Below are positions 26,691 through 34,957 of a stretch of 55,983 bases of DNA, one piece after another; positions within the stretch are counted from its first letter, which is position 1; each line of letters begins with the position of its first letter. The stretch covers positions 16,757-72,739 of the forward strand of contig JAVKIA010000011.1 in assembly GCA_031459715.1 (NCBI GenBank). Direction: 5' to 3'. Made by a program: the position numbers and the translations under genes. This DNA comes from Armatimonadota bacterium. GTDB lineage: Bacteria > Sysuimicrobiota > Sysuimicrobiia > Sysuimicrobiales > Humicultoraceae. The notes under the pieces were generated by a model, which saw only the letters and a list, made by a program, of their open reading frames with translations, ran no database searches and had not been told where the DNA came from.

Positions 26691-26930
26691 GTGGCAATCG
26701 TCAAGTTGAACGTCGGGGATGTGGTGCGCACGCGCAAGGCGCACCCCTGCGGCAGCGATCAGTGGGAGATCGTCCGCCTGGGGGCGGATGTGCGCATCCG
26801 CTGCATGGGCTGCGGTCGCAGTGTCCTCATGCCCCGGGTGAAGCTGGAACGGCGCATCCGCCAGTTCGTGCGCCGCGCCGCCTCCATAGACTCCTCATCC
26901 GGTCCCCGGGGTGATCTCACCGGCCCCTGA
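26691..26930 (+). CDS. DUF951 family protein
   Basis: A 79-aa protein starting at GTG with AIVKLNVGDVVRTRKAHPCGSDQWEIVRLGADVRIRC and CMGCGRSVLMPR, the DUF951 pattern including the paired Cys-x-x-Cys that may bind zinc. Function is unknown. It is almost always next to ychF in Bacillota, as here (four bases before the preferred ychF start), which suggests a translation-linked role. The tail after QFVRRA is not conserved. Confidence 0.85.
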   Translation: MAIVKLNVGDVVRTRKAHPCGSDQWEIVRLGADVRIRCMGCGRSVLMPRVKLERRIRQFVRRAASIDSSSGPRGDLTGP

Positions 26931-26934
26931 ATCT

Positions 26935-28023
26935 GTGGCGCTGCGGGTCGGGATCGTCGGTTTGCCCAACGCCGGCAAGTCCACGCTGCTGAACGCGCTG
27001 GCCAGAGCGGGCGCGCCTGTGGCCGCCTATCCTTTCACCACTATCGACCCCAACCGGGGGATGGTAGCGGTGCCCGACGAGCGCCTGGGTGCCATCGCCA
27101 GCGTCACCCACCCCCAGCGCGTCGTCCCGGCCGCGGTGGAGTTCGTGGACATCGCCGGGCTGGTTCGCGGCGCCCACCGGGGCGAGGGCCTGGGCAACCA
27201 GTTCCTGGCGCACATCCGCGAGGTGGACGCCCTGGTGCACGTGGTCCGTGTCTTCGAAGCGGCGGATGTGCCGCACGTGGAGGGCGCGCTGGATCCCCTG
27301 CGCGATGCCGAGATCGTGGAGACCGAACTGGCCCTGGCCGACCTGTCCACGGTGGAACGGGTCCGGGAAAAGGTTGCCCCACGGGCCCGCAGTGGGGCAA
27401 GGGGGGCGCAGCAGGAGCTGGCCCTGACCGACCGTCTGCGGGAGGCACTGCAGCGGGGCATCCCCGTGCGGCGGCTGCACCTGCACCCCGTGGAGGCGGA
27501 GCAGGTGAGTCGGTGGCACCTGCTCACCTGTCGCCCGGTCATCTATGTGGCCAACATCTCCGAGGGGGTCGCGCCGCAGGACCCGCGGGTCCAGGGCCTG
27601 GTGCGGCACGCCGAGGCCCAGGACGCGGCCATCGTGGTGGTGGACGCGCGACTGGAGTCCGAGCTTGCCGACCTGTTGCCGGAGGAGGCTGCGGAGTTCC
27701 GGGCGGTGACGGGAGAGGAGGCCGCACTGCCCCGCTTAGTGCGGGCGGCATACACCCTGCTGGGCTACGTGACCTTCTTCAGCGTGGTCTCGGCGGAGGT
27801 GCGTGCCTGGCCGGTGGTGCGGGGGACGACGGCCGTAGAGGCGGCGGGGAGGATTCACACGGACATGGCCCAGGGCTTCATCCGCGCGGAGGTCATCCCC
27901 TGGCAGGCCCTGGTGGCGGTTGGCGGGCTGCATCAGGCCCGCGAGCGCGGGCTGCTCAGGCTGGAGGGGCGTTCCTACCAGGTGCAGGACGGCGACGTGA
28001 TCACCTTCCGCTTTGCGGTTTGA
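26935..28023 (+). CDS. ychF: Redox-regulated ATPase/GTPase YchF
   Basis: An OBG-family P-loop protein with LRVGIVGLPNAGKSTLLNAL, PFTTIDPNRGMVAVPD, VEFVDIAGLVRGAHRGEGLGNQFL and a C-terminal TGS domain (GFIRAEVIPW ... GDVITFRFAV). YchF prefers ATP and binds ribosomes, with roles in stress translation. GTG 26935 matches the family N-terminus. GTG 26911 would overlap the DUF951 gene and add eight residues. It ends convergently, 27 bases from the coo operon. Confidence 0.93.
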   Translation: MALRVGIVGLPNAGKSTLLNALARAGAPVAAYPFTTIDPNRGMVAVPDERLGAIASVTHPQRVVPAAVEFVDIAGLVRGAHRGEGLGNQFLAHIREVDALVHVVRVFEAADVPHVEGALDPLRDAEIVETELALADLSTVERVREKVAPRARSGARGAQQELALTDRLREALQRGIPVRRLHLHPVEAEQVSRWHLLTCRPVIYVANISEGVAPQDPRVQGLVRHAEAQDAAIVVVDARLESELADLLPEEAAEFRAVTGEEAALPRLVRAAYTLLGYVTFFSVVSAEVRAWPVVRGTTAVEAAGRIHTDMAQGFIRAEVIPWQALVAVGGLHQARERGLLRLEGRSYQVQDGDVITFRFAV

Positions 28024-28050
28024 GCGGAGGTGCCTGTCTTAGGTTAAACT

Positions 28051-29310
28051 CTAGGCCGCGTAGGCCTCAGGGAATGTGCGTAGTGCACGCACGAAAGGTG
28101 CGCAGGTGCCTTTCTGAATGAGCACCTCCTTCCACGGGCTAACGTCCACGCGCTCCCGGATCAGGGCCGTGTAGACCCCGGCACCCTCTACCTCGCCCAC
28201 CAGGATGAAGCCCACAAGCGTCCCGCCGCGAAAGACGAGCTTGCGGTACACCCGGTCGCGACGGTGTGCGTGCACGTCGTAGCCTTCCTGGGGAGGATGG
28301 ATCAATCCAGCGGAGATGACCGGGATGCCGGCCAGCTCCACCGCGTTGAGCAGCCCCCAGGCGCCGGGGTACTCCCGCGATCCGCCAGCCATGTTCTCTC
28401 CAGCAACCTGGCCCATGAACACTGCGTTGGTCCACGTGCCGCTGACAACGGGCTCCCCGGTCACCACATCGGCCGTTTCCACCACATCTCCCGCGGCGTA
28501 AATCTGGGGATAGCTGGTCTGCAGGAAGCGATTGACGAGGATGCCGTGCCGCGTGGCCAGCCCGGCCGTACGGGCGATATCCGCGTTTGCCCGGACGCCC
28601 GTGGCTATCACCACAAGGCCGGCAGCGAGCTCTGTTCCGTCGTCGAGGACGACGCCGCGCAGGCGACCCTCCTGCCGGCAGAGGGCACGGACGGTACGGC
28701 CAAAGATCATCTCAATGCCCTGGGCTTGTAGCGCCGCCTGGACTATCTCGGCCGCAGGGGCGTCAAGCTGCTGAGGAACGATCCAGGGCAACATCTCCAC
28801 AATGGTCACCGACAGCCCCAGGTGGCGCAGGCCAAGAGCAACCTTCGTCCCGATGCGCCCGCCGCCGACAATGACGGCGGGAGAGGAAGGGCCGATGGCC
28901 CGCACAGCGGCCTTGAGGACAGTGGCGTCATCCAGCGTGCGCAGCACGAAGCTGCCGGGGCCGGGCACGCCATCAATGGGCGGAAGTGCGGGGGACGCGC
29001 CCGTGGCGATGAGCAGTCTATCGTAGGCAAGGGTACGGCCGTCGTCCAGGATGACGCGTGCTTCCGCGGGGACCACAGCCCTTACCCGCGCGCCCAGATG
29101 CACCATCACATCCCTGGGGAGGTGGAGAGGATCGCGATGGAGATGCTGTGCCTCGGGCGCATCGTGGAGGAGGTAGGGCAGCAGCGGGCGGTAGTAGGCT
29201 GCATGGAGCTCGTCGGAGACGATGGTGATCTCGCTGGAAGGGTCGCGCCGGCGAATGGCCTGGGCTGCGGCATTGCCCGCTGCGCCGTTGCCGATAATCA
29301 GGTGCCGCAT
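28051..29310 (-). CDS. FAD/NAD-dependent oxidoreductase of the CO dehydrogenase operon
   Basis: A 419-aa two-dinucleotide-binding flavoprotein. FAD motif IIGNGAAGNAAAQAIRRRDP, NAD(P) motif AVIVGGGRIGTKVALGLRHLG, and the FAD-contacting IYAAGDVVETAD are all present, as in rubredoxin and nitrite reductase-like NADH oxidoreductases. As the third gene of a cooS-cooF-flavoprotein operon (three bases after cooF), it probably passes CO-derived electrons from CooF to NAD(P)+. Equivalent FNOR genes occur in clostridial CODH operons. The acceptor is inferred. Confidence 0.88.
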   Translation of the reverse strand: MRHLIIGNGAAGNAAAQAIRRRDPSSEITIVSDELHAAYYRPLLPYLLHDAPEAQHLHRDPLHLPRDVMVHLGARVRAVVPAEARVILDDGRTLAYDRLLIATGASPALPPIDGVPGPGSFVLRTLDDATVLKAAVRAIGPSSPAVIVGGGRIGTKVALGLRHLGLSVTIVEMLPWIVPQQLDAPAAEIVQAALQAQGIEMIFGRTVRALCRQEGRLRGVVLDDGTELAAGLVVIATGVRANADIARTAGLATRHGILVNRFLQTSYPQIYAAGDVVETADVVTGEPVVSGTWTNAVFMGQVAGENMAGGSREYPGAWGLLNAVELAGIPVISAGLIHPPQEGYDVHAHRRDRVYRKLVFRGGTLVGFILVGEVEGAGVYTALIRERVDVSPWKEVLIQKGTCAPFVRALRTFPEAYAA

Positions 29311-29313
29311 ACC

Positions 29314-29817
29314 TTAGCCCTCCTGTCCGGCCAGCATGGTAGCTGCGGTCCGCCGAGCGATAGCGGCCCACTCTTCGGGCTCAGCGTAAACCAGCGCTTT
29401 GGTCGGACAGGCTTCCACGCAGGCCGGAATGGCCCGATCCGGGCAGCGGTCACACTTGGCCGCCACCCACCGTCCCCCGTCCAGCCGGCGGCCGATAACG
29501 CCGTAGGGGCAGACCATGATGCAGGTCCAGCAGCCGATGCACTTGTCGGTGCGCTGGGTCACGACGCCCTGGCGGTCCCAGTCGCGGTAGATCGCCCCGC
29601 TCAGGCAGGCCGCCAGGCAGGGGGCATCGTCGCAGTGGCGGCACAGTATGGGAATGTTGCGCCCGTCGGACGACTCAACGTACAGGCGCTTCTTGGGGGG
29701 CGGTGTCTCGAAGATGGCGGTGAAGAGTTCCTTCGAGGCGGAATGCTCCACCGCGCAGGCGAGCTCGCACTCGCGACATCCCGTGCAACGGTCCAAGCGG
29801 ACGAAGATGTGCTTCAT
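29314..29817 (-). CDS. cooF: CooF-like four-cluster ferredoxin
   Basis: The 167-aa polyferredoxin has sixteen clustered cysteines: CTGCRECELAC, CRHCDDAPCLAAC, CIGCWTCIMVC and CDRCPDRAIPACVEAC, enough for four [4Fe-4S] clusters. It resembles CooF and HycB/DmsB-type electron-transfer subunits. It starts ten bases after cooS and probably takes electrons directly from the CODH D-cluster and delivers them to the downstream flavoprotein. Confidence 0.93.
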   Translation of the reverse strand: MKHIFVRLDRCTGCRECELACAVEHSASKELFTAIFETPPPKKRLYVESSDGRNIPILCRHCDDAPCLAACLSGAIYRDWDRQGVVTQRTDKCIGCWTCIMVCPYGVIGRRLDGGRWVAAKCDRCPDRAIPACVEACPTKALVYAEPEEWAAIARRTAATMLAGQEG

Positions 29818-29827
29818 GGCAGGCCCC

Positions 29828-31723
29828 TCAAACCCCCAGCGTAGCTCGCCGCTCGCGGATCGCCTGGAGCAGCTTCCGGGCTGCGGCCACCGGATCGGGC
29901 TCGACGATGAAGTAGCCGCCGAAGAGTTCCTTAACCCCTTCGGTGAGGAGCCGGGTCACGGCAGGACCTCCCAGTACCGGTGGGACCACGCCCACGTGCA
30001 CCGGAAGGCCAGCGGCCACAGCCCAGGTGCCGATGGCGATGGCTTTCTCGGTAGTTGCCTCAGGGGCGCTGGCCACCACCGGAAGCTTGTCCAGGTCAAC
30101 GCCGAGCTTGTTGGCCACGGCTACGGCCACGTCGGCGGCGCGGGTGTTGTCCACGCAGGAGCCCATATGGAGCACCAGAGGCAGGGAAGAGTCGAGGCCC
30201 ACCGCCTGGCCCACCGCGCCCAGGACCGCGCCGAGCCCGGGTCCTGCATACTCTCGGGCTGCATCGGAGGTGAGGAGGCCGTGTCGGGCATAGGCGCCAG
30301 CGCCGCAGCCCGTAGCCAGGAGGAGCACGTTCTCCTTGGCCAGCTCCTTGGCCAGGGAGACAAAGCCAGAGTCCTGGGTGACCCGGACATTATTACACCC
30401 GGCGAAGAGACAGATGCCCAGGATGTTGCCGCTGACGATGTTGTCGATCAGAGGTTTCAAGGGGTCATCTTTGTTCACCGCCGCCAGGGCGCCTAGGATG
30501 GCCTCGCTGGAGAAGCCAGCGACAGCGGCGCTGGCGTGCGTAGGGATGTTGACCTTGGCCGGGTCGCGCCTGCGGTAGGCGTCGATGGCCAGGCGTATGA
30601 TCTCACGGGCAGAGGCGCGGGCGTGGCCTTCGTGAAATTCAACGTGGCGTGCCCCCGGGATCTTGCTGATGGGCATGGTGGTGACGAGCTGGGTGTGGTA
30701 GCACTCAGCGACATTGGCCAGACTGGGCATGATGCACTGGTAGTCCACAACCATGGCGTCCAGGGCCCCGGTGAGGATGGCCAGTTCCTGGGATACAGAG
30801 TGTGTGGCTGGCGGGATGCCGTGGCGCATGAGCACTTCATTCCCGGTACAGCAGATCCCGACCAGGTTGAGGCCGTCAGCGGCTCCAGCGGCACGAGCCT
30901 CATCCTGCATCTCGGAAGCGACCTGCACGATAACGTCTGAGAGCACAGGGTTGTGGCCGTGGAGGGCGATGTTGACGGCATCCGCCTTAAGCACCCCTAG
31001 ATTGGCCCGAGAGACCACGGGTCTGGGGACGCCAAACAGGATGTCGGCCAGGTCGGTGGCTATGTGCATTCCGGCGTAGTCGGCCAGCGCGCACTTGATC
31101 CCGCCAAGCAGGATGTTTGCCGGGTCGGCGTCAGTACCGTACGTGGTACGGTGCATGACCTCAGCCACGGCCCCATCGATGCTGGTGGGCACCACGCCAT
31201 ACTTGAGAAAGGTCTGGACGCGGCCCGGCGTTACGGTGGTCGCGGCCCACGTCAGCGGTGCCTCCTTTTCGGAGAACTCGGCCAGGGCCGCGGCGGCCAC
31301 CTCGCCCATAAGTGCCTGGGTATCCTTCCCGTCTAACGGGATCCCCACCCGGGTGGCCACCTCCCGGAGCTTAGCCTCGTCCTTGACCGGATAGTCCGAG
31401 GCCTCCCCACGGCCGGCCCTGAGCATAGTGTGCGCCAGGTGCTTGGCGTGCCCGGAGTGGGAGGCGGTGCCCGCGGCGATCATCCGGGCCAGATTTCGCG
31501 CCACGATGGTATCCGCGCTGGCCCCGCAGGTGCCGGTCCGGGGGCCTTCGCCGAACGGGTCGATGCGGCACGGCCCCTGGAGGCACATCCGGCAGCACAG
31601 CCCCGTCAGCCCAAAGCCGCACTGGGGCTGCTGGGCTTGAAAGCGATCCCATACCGTAGCGATCCCACGGCGCTGGGCGACCTCTAGCATCGCCTGGGAC
31701 GCGATGTCGAGCGACCGCTCCAT
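29828..31723 (-). CDS. cooS: Anaerobic Ni-Fe carbon monoxide dehydrogenase catalytic subunit
   Basis: CooS oxidises CO to CO2 at a [Ni-4Fe-5S] C-cluster. The N-terminal cysteines of the B/D clusters appear in GLCCRMCLQGPCRI and GTCGA. C-cluster ligands lie in HGHNPVLSD, VGICCTGNE, DYQCIMPSL, LFAGCNNVRVTQ, LATGCGAGAYARHG and LHMGSCVDNTRA. At 631 aa the length is normal. ATG 31723 follows a GGAAAGGAGG ribosome-binding site. No acsB, cooC or cooA homologue is visible nearby, so this is more likely respiratory or redox CODH than an acetyl-CoA synthase cluster. Confidence 0.97.
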   Translation of the reverse strand: MERSLDIASQAMLEVAQRRGIATVWDRFQAQQPQCGFGLTGLCCRMCLQGPCRIDPFGEGPRTGTCGASADTIVARNLARMIAAGTASHSGHAKHLAHTMLRAGRGEASDYPVKDEAKLREVATRVGIPLDGKDTQALMGEVAAAALAEFSEKEAPLTWAATTVTPGRVQTFLKYGVVPTSIDGAVAEVMHRTTYGTDADPANILLGGIKCALADYAGMHIATDLADILFGVPRPVVSRANLGVLKADAVNIALHGHNPVLSDVIVQVASEMQDEARAAGAADGLNLVGICCTGNEVLMRHGIPPATHSVSQELAILTGALDAMVVDYQCIMPSLANVAECYHTQLVTTMPISKIPGARHVEFHEGHARASAREIIRLAIDAYRRRDPAKVNIPTHASAAVAGFSSEAILGALAAVNKDDPLKPLIDNIVSGNILGICLFAGCNNVRVTQDSGFVSLAKELAKENVLLLATGCGAGAYARHGLLTSDAAREYAGPGLGAVLGAVGQAVGLDSSLPLVLHMGSCVDNTRAADVAVAVANKLGVDLDKLPVVASAPEATTEKAIAIGTWAVAAGLPVHVGVVPPVLGGPAVTRLLTEGVKELFGGYFIVEPDPVAAARKLLQAIRERRATLGV

Positions 31724-31774
31724 GGGCACCCCCCTCCTTTCCCTGGACCCTTGCAAACCCCCCCAACCAAAACA

Positions 31775-31875
31775 TAAAGAGGCGGGCCCTGTTCGGGTCG
31801 CCTCCTTTGCAGCCGGCAGGCGAAGGGATTGCTCCCCTCACCCTATCGCCCGTATGTTCCAGGCGGAACACACGG
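31775..31875 (-). promoter_or_regulatory. Structured leader upstream of cooS, candidate riboswitch/attenuator
   Basis: On the minus strand, reading toward cooS, there is first an 11-bp hairpin with four-base loop (31850-31860 with 31865-31875, one G-U pair), then a stem GGCGATAGGG/CCCTTCGCC, then a strong hairpin (about 31775-31808, GAGGCG/CGCCTC plus CCC/GGG) followed by TTTATGTTTT. The last resembles an intrinsic terminator about 50 bases before the cooS start. The rest of the 464-base spacer (31724-32187) holds no gene, only this leader and the rpsF promoter. No known riboswitch class could be assigned by eye. Confidence 0.5.
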
Positions 31876-32072
31876 ATCGGAGACGCTGCCTATTTGACCA
31901 CGCTGCATACGGTCATGCCCGCCAACCTGCTCTCCGGGGCATTACCTTGGCCTTACAGTCCACTACTTTCAGTATACTCGGAAGCGTCCCCGAGTTCCTG
32001 CGAGGTGGGAACGGCTGTGCATGCCCCGCGCCCTGAAAGCTCCTCGCCCTGAGAGCCCCGCACCCCTGCAAA

Positions 32073-32100
32073 TTGCCCTGCCCCCGGCCGATGCTATAAT
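32073..32100 (+). promoter_or_regulatory. Promoter of the rpsF-ssb-rpsR operon
   Basis: TTGCCC (32073-32078) and a perfect TATAAT (32095-32100) are separated by 16 bases. The rpsF ATG lies about 80 bases downstream of the predicted start. Confidence 0.7.
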
Positions 32101-32187
32101 TGGGTGTCTTGCAAAGCTCCTGCCCTGCCCGCCGCCAGGCGTCGGCAGGGCCCCCGGCGGCTGTCGGGAGTCCAGGGGAGGGAAGGG

Positions 32188-32583
32188 ATGCCTCAGTACG
32201 AGATGGTCTATATCGTCCGGCCGGATCTGGAGCCGGACGCCGTGCGGGCTGCGGTCGACCGCATCGGTCAGCGCGTGACCGAGCAGGGCGGCAGCGTGGA
32301 CCATGTGGAGGTGTGGGGCAAGCGCCGGCTGGCCTATCCGCTGCGGAAGTTCCGTGAGGGGATCTACGTGCTGACCCGCTTCACCATTGACAGCGCCCAC
32401 ATCCCGGAGTTCAAGCGGTTGACCCGCATCATGGACGAGGTGATGCGGCTGCTGATCGTCAAGGCCGAGGGCCCGCTGCCGGCGGTCAAGGCCGTCCCCG
32501 CGCCGTCCGCCGAGCCGCGCGCGGCCCACGAGCCTGTGGCAGTGGAGCCGTCCGCCGACCGCGGCGGCCCCGAGGGAACCTAG
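32188..32583 (+). CDS. rpsF: 30S ribosomal protein S6
   Basis: 131 aa with the S6 pattern YEMVYIVRPDLEPDAV, WGKRRLAYPLRKFREGIYVLTRF and RIMDEVMRLLIVKAEG, plus an Ala/Pro/Glu-rich tail of about 35 residues. S6 pairs with S18 in the 30S platform. ATG 32188 follows GGGGAGGGAAGGG. It heads the conserved rpsF-ssb-rpsR cluster. Confidence 0.96.
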   Translation: MPQYEMVYIVRPDLEPDAVRAAVDRIGQRVTEQGGSVDHVEVWGKRRLAYPLRKFREGIYVLTRFTIDSAHIPEFKRLTRIMDEVMRLLIVKAEGPLPAVKAVPAPSAEPRAAHEPVAVEPSADRGGPEGT

Positions 32584-32592
32584 GAGGGTGCC

Positions 32593-32988
32593 GTGCTGAA
32601 CCGGGTGATCCTGATTGGTCGCCTCACCCGCGACCCAGAACTGCGGTACGTGCCCAGCGGTCAGCCCGTGGCCTCGTTCACCCTGGCGGTGGACCGCCCG
32701 TTCACCAACCAGGCGGGCGAGCGGGAGACCGACTTCATCGACATCGTGGCCTGGCGCAAGCTGGCCGACCAGGTCTCGCAGCACCTGAGCAAGGGGCGGC
32801 TGGTGGCTGTGGAGGGACGGCTGCAGATCCGTTCCTATGAGACCCAGGACGGGCAAAAGCGCAAGGTGGCCGAAGTGGTGGCCGACGCCGTGCGGTTCCT
32901 CGACCGCAAGGGCGCCCAGGCAGCGACGGCGGCACCGGAGCCGGCCGCCGCGGATTTCGAACCTGAGGAGGAGGACGTGCCGTTCTAG
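32593..32988 (+). CDS. ssb: Single-stranded DNA-binding protein
   Basis: A 131-aa SSB with an OB fold: LNRVILIGRLTRDPELRYVPSGQPVASFTLAV, DFIDIVAWRKLADQV and GRLVAVEGRLQIRSY. The acidic tip EEEDVPF recruits replication and repair partners. The GTG start follows TAGGAGGG. Its position between rpsF and rpsR is the standard arrangement. Confidence 0.96.
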   Translation: MLNRVILIGRLTRDPELRYVPSGQPVASFTLAVDRPFTNQAGERETDFIDIVAWRKLADQVSQHLSKGRLVAVEGRLQIRSYETQDGQKRKVAEVVADAVRFLDRKGAQAATAAPEPAAADFEPEEEDVPF

Positions 32989-33030
32989 ACCGGACCGGGT
33001 CCGGTCCGGGGCGGAACTGGGGAGGGTCCC

Positions 33031-33288
33031 ATGGCCGACCGCGAGAAGGAGAAGAGTGACCGCAAGCAGTGGCGCCGGCGTCCCAAGCGCAAAGTCTGCG
33101 CTTTTTGCGCCGAAAAAGCCACTTTTATCGACTATAAGGATGCCGGCAAGCTGCGCCGCTATGTCACGGAGCGGGGAAAGATCCTGCCGCGGCGGATCTC
33201 CGGGACCTGTGCCAGGCACCAGCGGTCACTGGCGGTGGCGATCAAACGGGCCAGAGAGCTGGCCATGCTACCCTATACCAGCGAATAG
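33031..33288 (+). CDS. rpsR: 30S ribosomal protein S18
   Basis: 85 aa containing the S18 core [50 protein letters not shown] zinc-binding form is suggested by CAFCAE near residue 23 and the later Cys/His of GTCARHQ. It is the third gene of the rpsF operon and is followed by a strong hairpin. Confidence 0.96.
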   Translation: MADREKEKSDRKQWRRRPKRKVCAFCAEKATFIDYKDAGKLRRYVTERGKILPRRISGTCARHQRSLAVAIKRARELAMLPYTSE

Positions 33289-33402
33289 GGCATCCTGCGA
33301 CGTTGTGGCCCATTAGAGGGCCAATTTGGCCCCTCTTGACGCAGTTGTCCAGCGCGTAGCGCTGTTCGGTATAGCCAGGCGCCAGAGGACGACAGTACGA
33401 TA

Positions 33403-33425
33403 GAGGCGGGGATCATCCCCGCCTC
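33403..33425 (+). terminator. Strong hairpin after rpsR
   Basis: GAGGCGGGGA (33403-33412) and TCCCCGCCTC (33416-33425) are perfect complements around a three-base loop, 115 bases beyond rpsR and 40 before the DUF2232 gene. Only TT follows, so it may act as a weak terminator or attenuator between the ribosomal-protein genes and the lonC-dnaB half of the cluster. Confidence 0.5.
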
Positions 33426-33464
33426 TTCGCATTACCCTGGCGCACCGGAGACCCCGGAAGGACA

Positions 33465-34505
33465 ATGAGGCGTACCCGTCTCAGCACACGAGGCCTGACC
33501 GAGGGCGCGATTCAGGCTGCCCTGGTGGCAGTACTGGCTCTCCTTACGCGGTACGTCCCGCTGGCCGTACTGGCCACGACCTTCCTGATGCCCCTCCCCT
33601 TGATGGTACTCACGATCCGCCACGGCGTGCGGCCGGCGGTGCTGGCAGCAGTGGTTTCCGGCCTGGTGGCCGGTGTGCTCTCCGGAGACCTGCTGACCGG
33701 CGTGGGGATCCTCGTGGCAGTGGCTCCATTCGGCATCATGGTGGGCTTGGGGGCGCGGCGGGGGTGGAGTGGGCCGGCCATTGTGGGGGTAGCGGTCCTG
33801 GTTTCAGGAGTGTCGCTGGTGGCCAACGGGCTGCTGCTGCTGGCCTTCCTGGGGATCAATCCGGTGCAGCAGTACAGCGAGATGGTGTTGACCATGCGCC
33901 AGCAGATGGAGGGTGCGGCCTCCCTCTACGGGCGGCTGGGTCTCGGCCAGGAGGCGGCGGAGTCCTATCGCCGCACCATGCTGGCGGTGCTGGACCTGAT
34001 GCCGCGGCTGGTGCTCTTCGGCTTCGTGACCACGGCGGTGACCACCGGCTGGCTGAACTACGAGGTCGCCCGGCCGATCCTGCGCCGGGTCGGCCACCCC
34101 CTGCCGGCGCTGCCCCCGGCGTCGACCTGGCGATTGCCTGGCTTGGCCCTGTGGCTGTTGCCCCTGGCCTGGCTGATCTCAGCCCTGGGGTGGCAGCCGG
34201 TGACGTCCCTGTCCGATCGGCTGCGCAGCACTCTGCCCCCTGCCCTCCTGCCCGTCCCCTCGGACCTTGGCCTCAACCTCCTGGCATTGCTCTCGGTGGC
34301 CCTGCTGGTCCAGGGACTGATCGTGGGGTGGGTCTTCCTGGGGCGGTACCGCCTGCACCGGGCCCTCCGCGTCCTGCTGCTGCTGTGGCTGGCGTTCAAC
34401 CCCCTCTTCAGCAACCTGCTGCTGATCGTGGGCCTGGTCGACTCCGTTTTTCCCCTGCGGGAGCGGCTGGCGCGGCGGGCAGCCCCGGCGGAGGCGAAGC
34501 CGTGA
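33465..34505 (+). CDS. DUF2232 (YybS-like) polytopic membrane protein
   Basis: A 346-aa protein with about eight hydrophobic segments, beginning LTEGAIQAALVAVLALLTRYVPL and containing the pattern TFLMPLPLMVLTIRHGVRPAVLAAV, as in YybS/DUF2232 proteins. These have an S-component-like fold and unknown function, and are encoded before rplI in Bacillota. Its stop overlaps the rplI GTG (GTGA). Confidence 0.85.
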   Translation: MRRTRLSTRGLTEGAIQAALVAVLALLTRYVPLAVLATTFLMPLPLMVLTIRHGVRPAVLAAVVSGLVAGVLSGDLLTGVGILVAVAPFGIMVGLGARRGWSGPAIVGVAVLVSGVSLVANGLLLLAFLGINPVQQYSEMVLTMRQQMEGAASLYGRLGLGQEAAESYRRTMLAVLDLMPRLVLFGFVTTAVTTGWLNYEVARPILRRVGHPLPALPPASTWRLPGLALWLLPLAWLISALGWQPVTSLSDRLRSTLPPALLPVPSDLGLNLLALLSVALLVQGLIVGWVFLGRYRLHRALRVLLLLWLAFNPLFSNLLLIVGLVDSVFPLRERLARRAAPAEAKP

Positions 34506-34948
34506 AGGTCATCCTATTGCAGGACGTTCCGGCGCTGGGGCGGGCCGGCACGCTGGTCGAGGTTAAGGAAGGCTACGCCCGCAACTACCTCCTCCCCCGG
34601 GGGTTGGCCCGCGAGGCGACCGCGGGGGCGATCCGGGCCCGCGAGGTGCTGCGGCAGGCAGAGGAGCAGCGTCGTGCCCGGATGCAACGGGAGACCGAGC
34701 AGCTGGCGCAGGCCCTCTCCGCTCTGACCCTGGAGATTCCGGCGCGCGCCGGCGCGGAGGGGCGCCTCTTCGGTGCTGTCACGGCGCAGCAGGTCGCTGA
34801 TGCGCTGCGCCAGCGCGGCTTCCCGGTGGACAAGAAGCAGGTAGAGCTGGAGCACCCCATCCGCGTCGAGGGGTTCCACCGCGTGGCGGTGCGCCTGCCC
34901 ACCGGCCGGCTGGTTCGGGTCGCCGTCAACGTGGTCGGGCGGAGGTGA
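34502..34948 (+). CDS. rplI: 50S ribosomal protein L9
   Basis: 148 aa; the L9 N-domain is KVILLQDVPALGRAGTLVEVKEGYARNYLLPRGLA. A connecting helix and the C-domain follow (GRLFGAVTAQQVADALRQRGFPVDKKQV). The GTG start sits in the preceding stop codon, so translation is coupled. The DHH-family gdpP gene often found next to rplI in Bacillota is absent here. Confidence 0.95.
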   Translation: MKVILLQDVPALGRAGTLVEVKEGYARNYLLPRGLAREATAGAIRAREVLRQAEEQRRARMQRETEQLAQALSALTLEIPARAGAEGRLFGAVTAQQVADALRQRGFPVDKKQVELEHPIRVEGFHRVAVRLPTGRLVRVAVNVVGRR

Positions 34949-34957
34949 GGGTGTTTC

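Noticed and set aside
24867-26744. Minus-strand open frame of about 625 codons opposite clpB and the spermidine-synthase-like gene
   Set aside because: The translation is repetitive His/Arg/Gln-rich and matches nothing, while the plus strand encodes two clear proteins.
25100-26914. Plus-strand open frame of about 600 codons overlapping the spermidine-synthase-like gene
   Set aside because: It is out of frame with the recognisable protein and gives a Gly/Arg/Ala-rich product.
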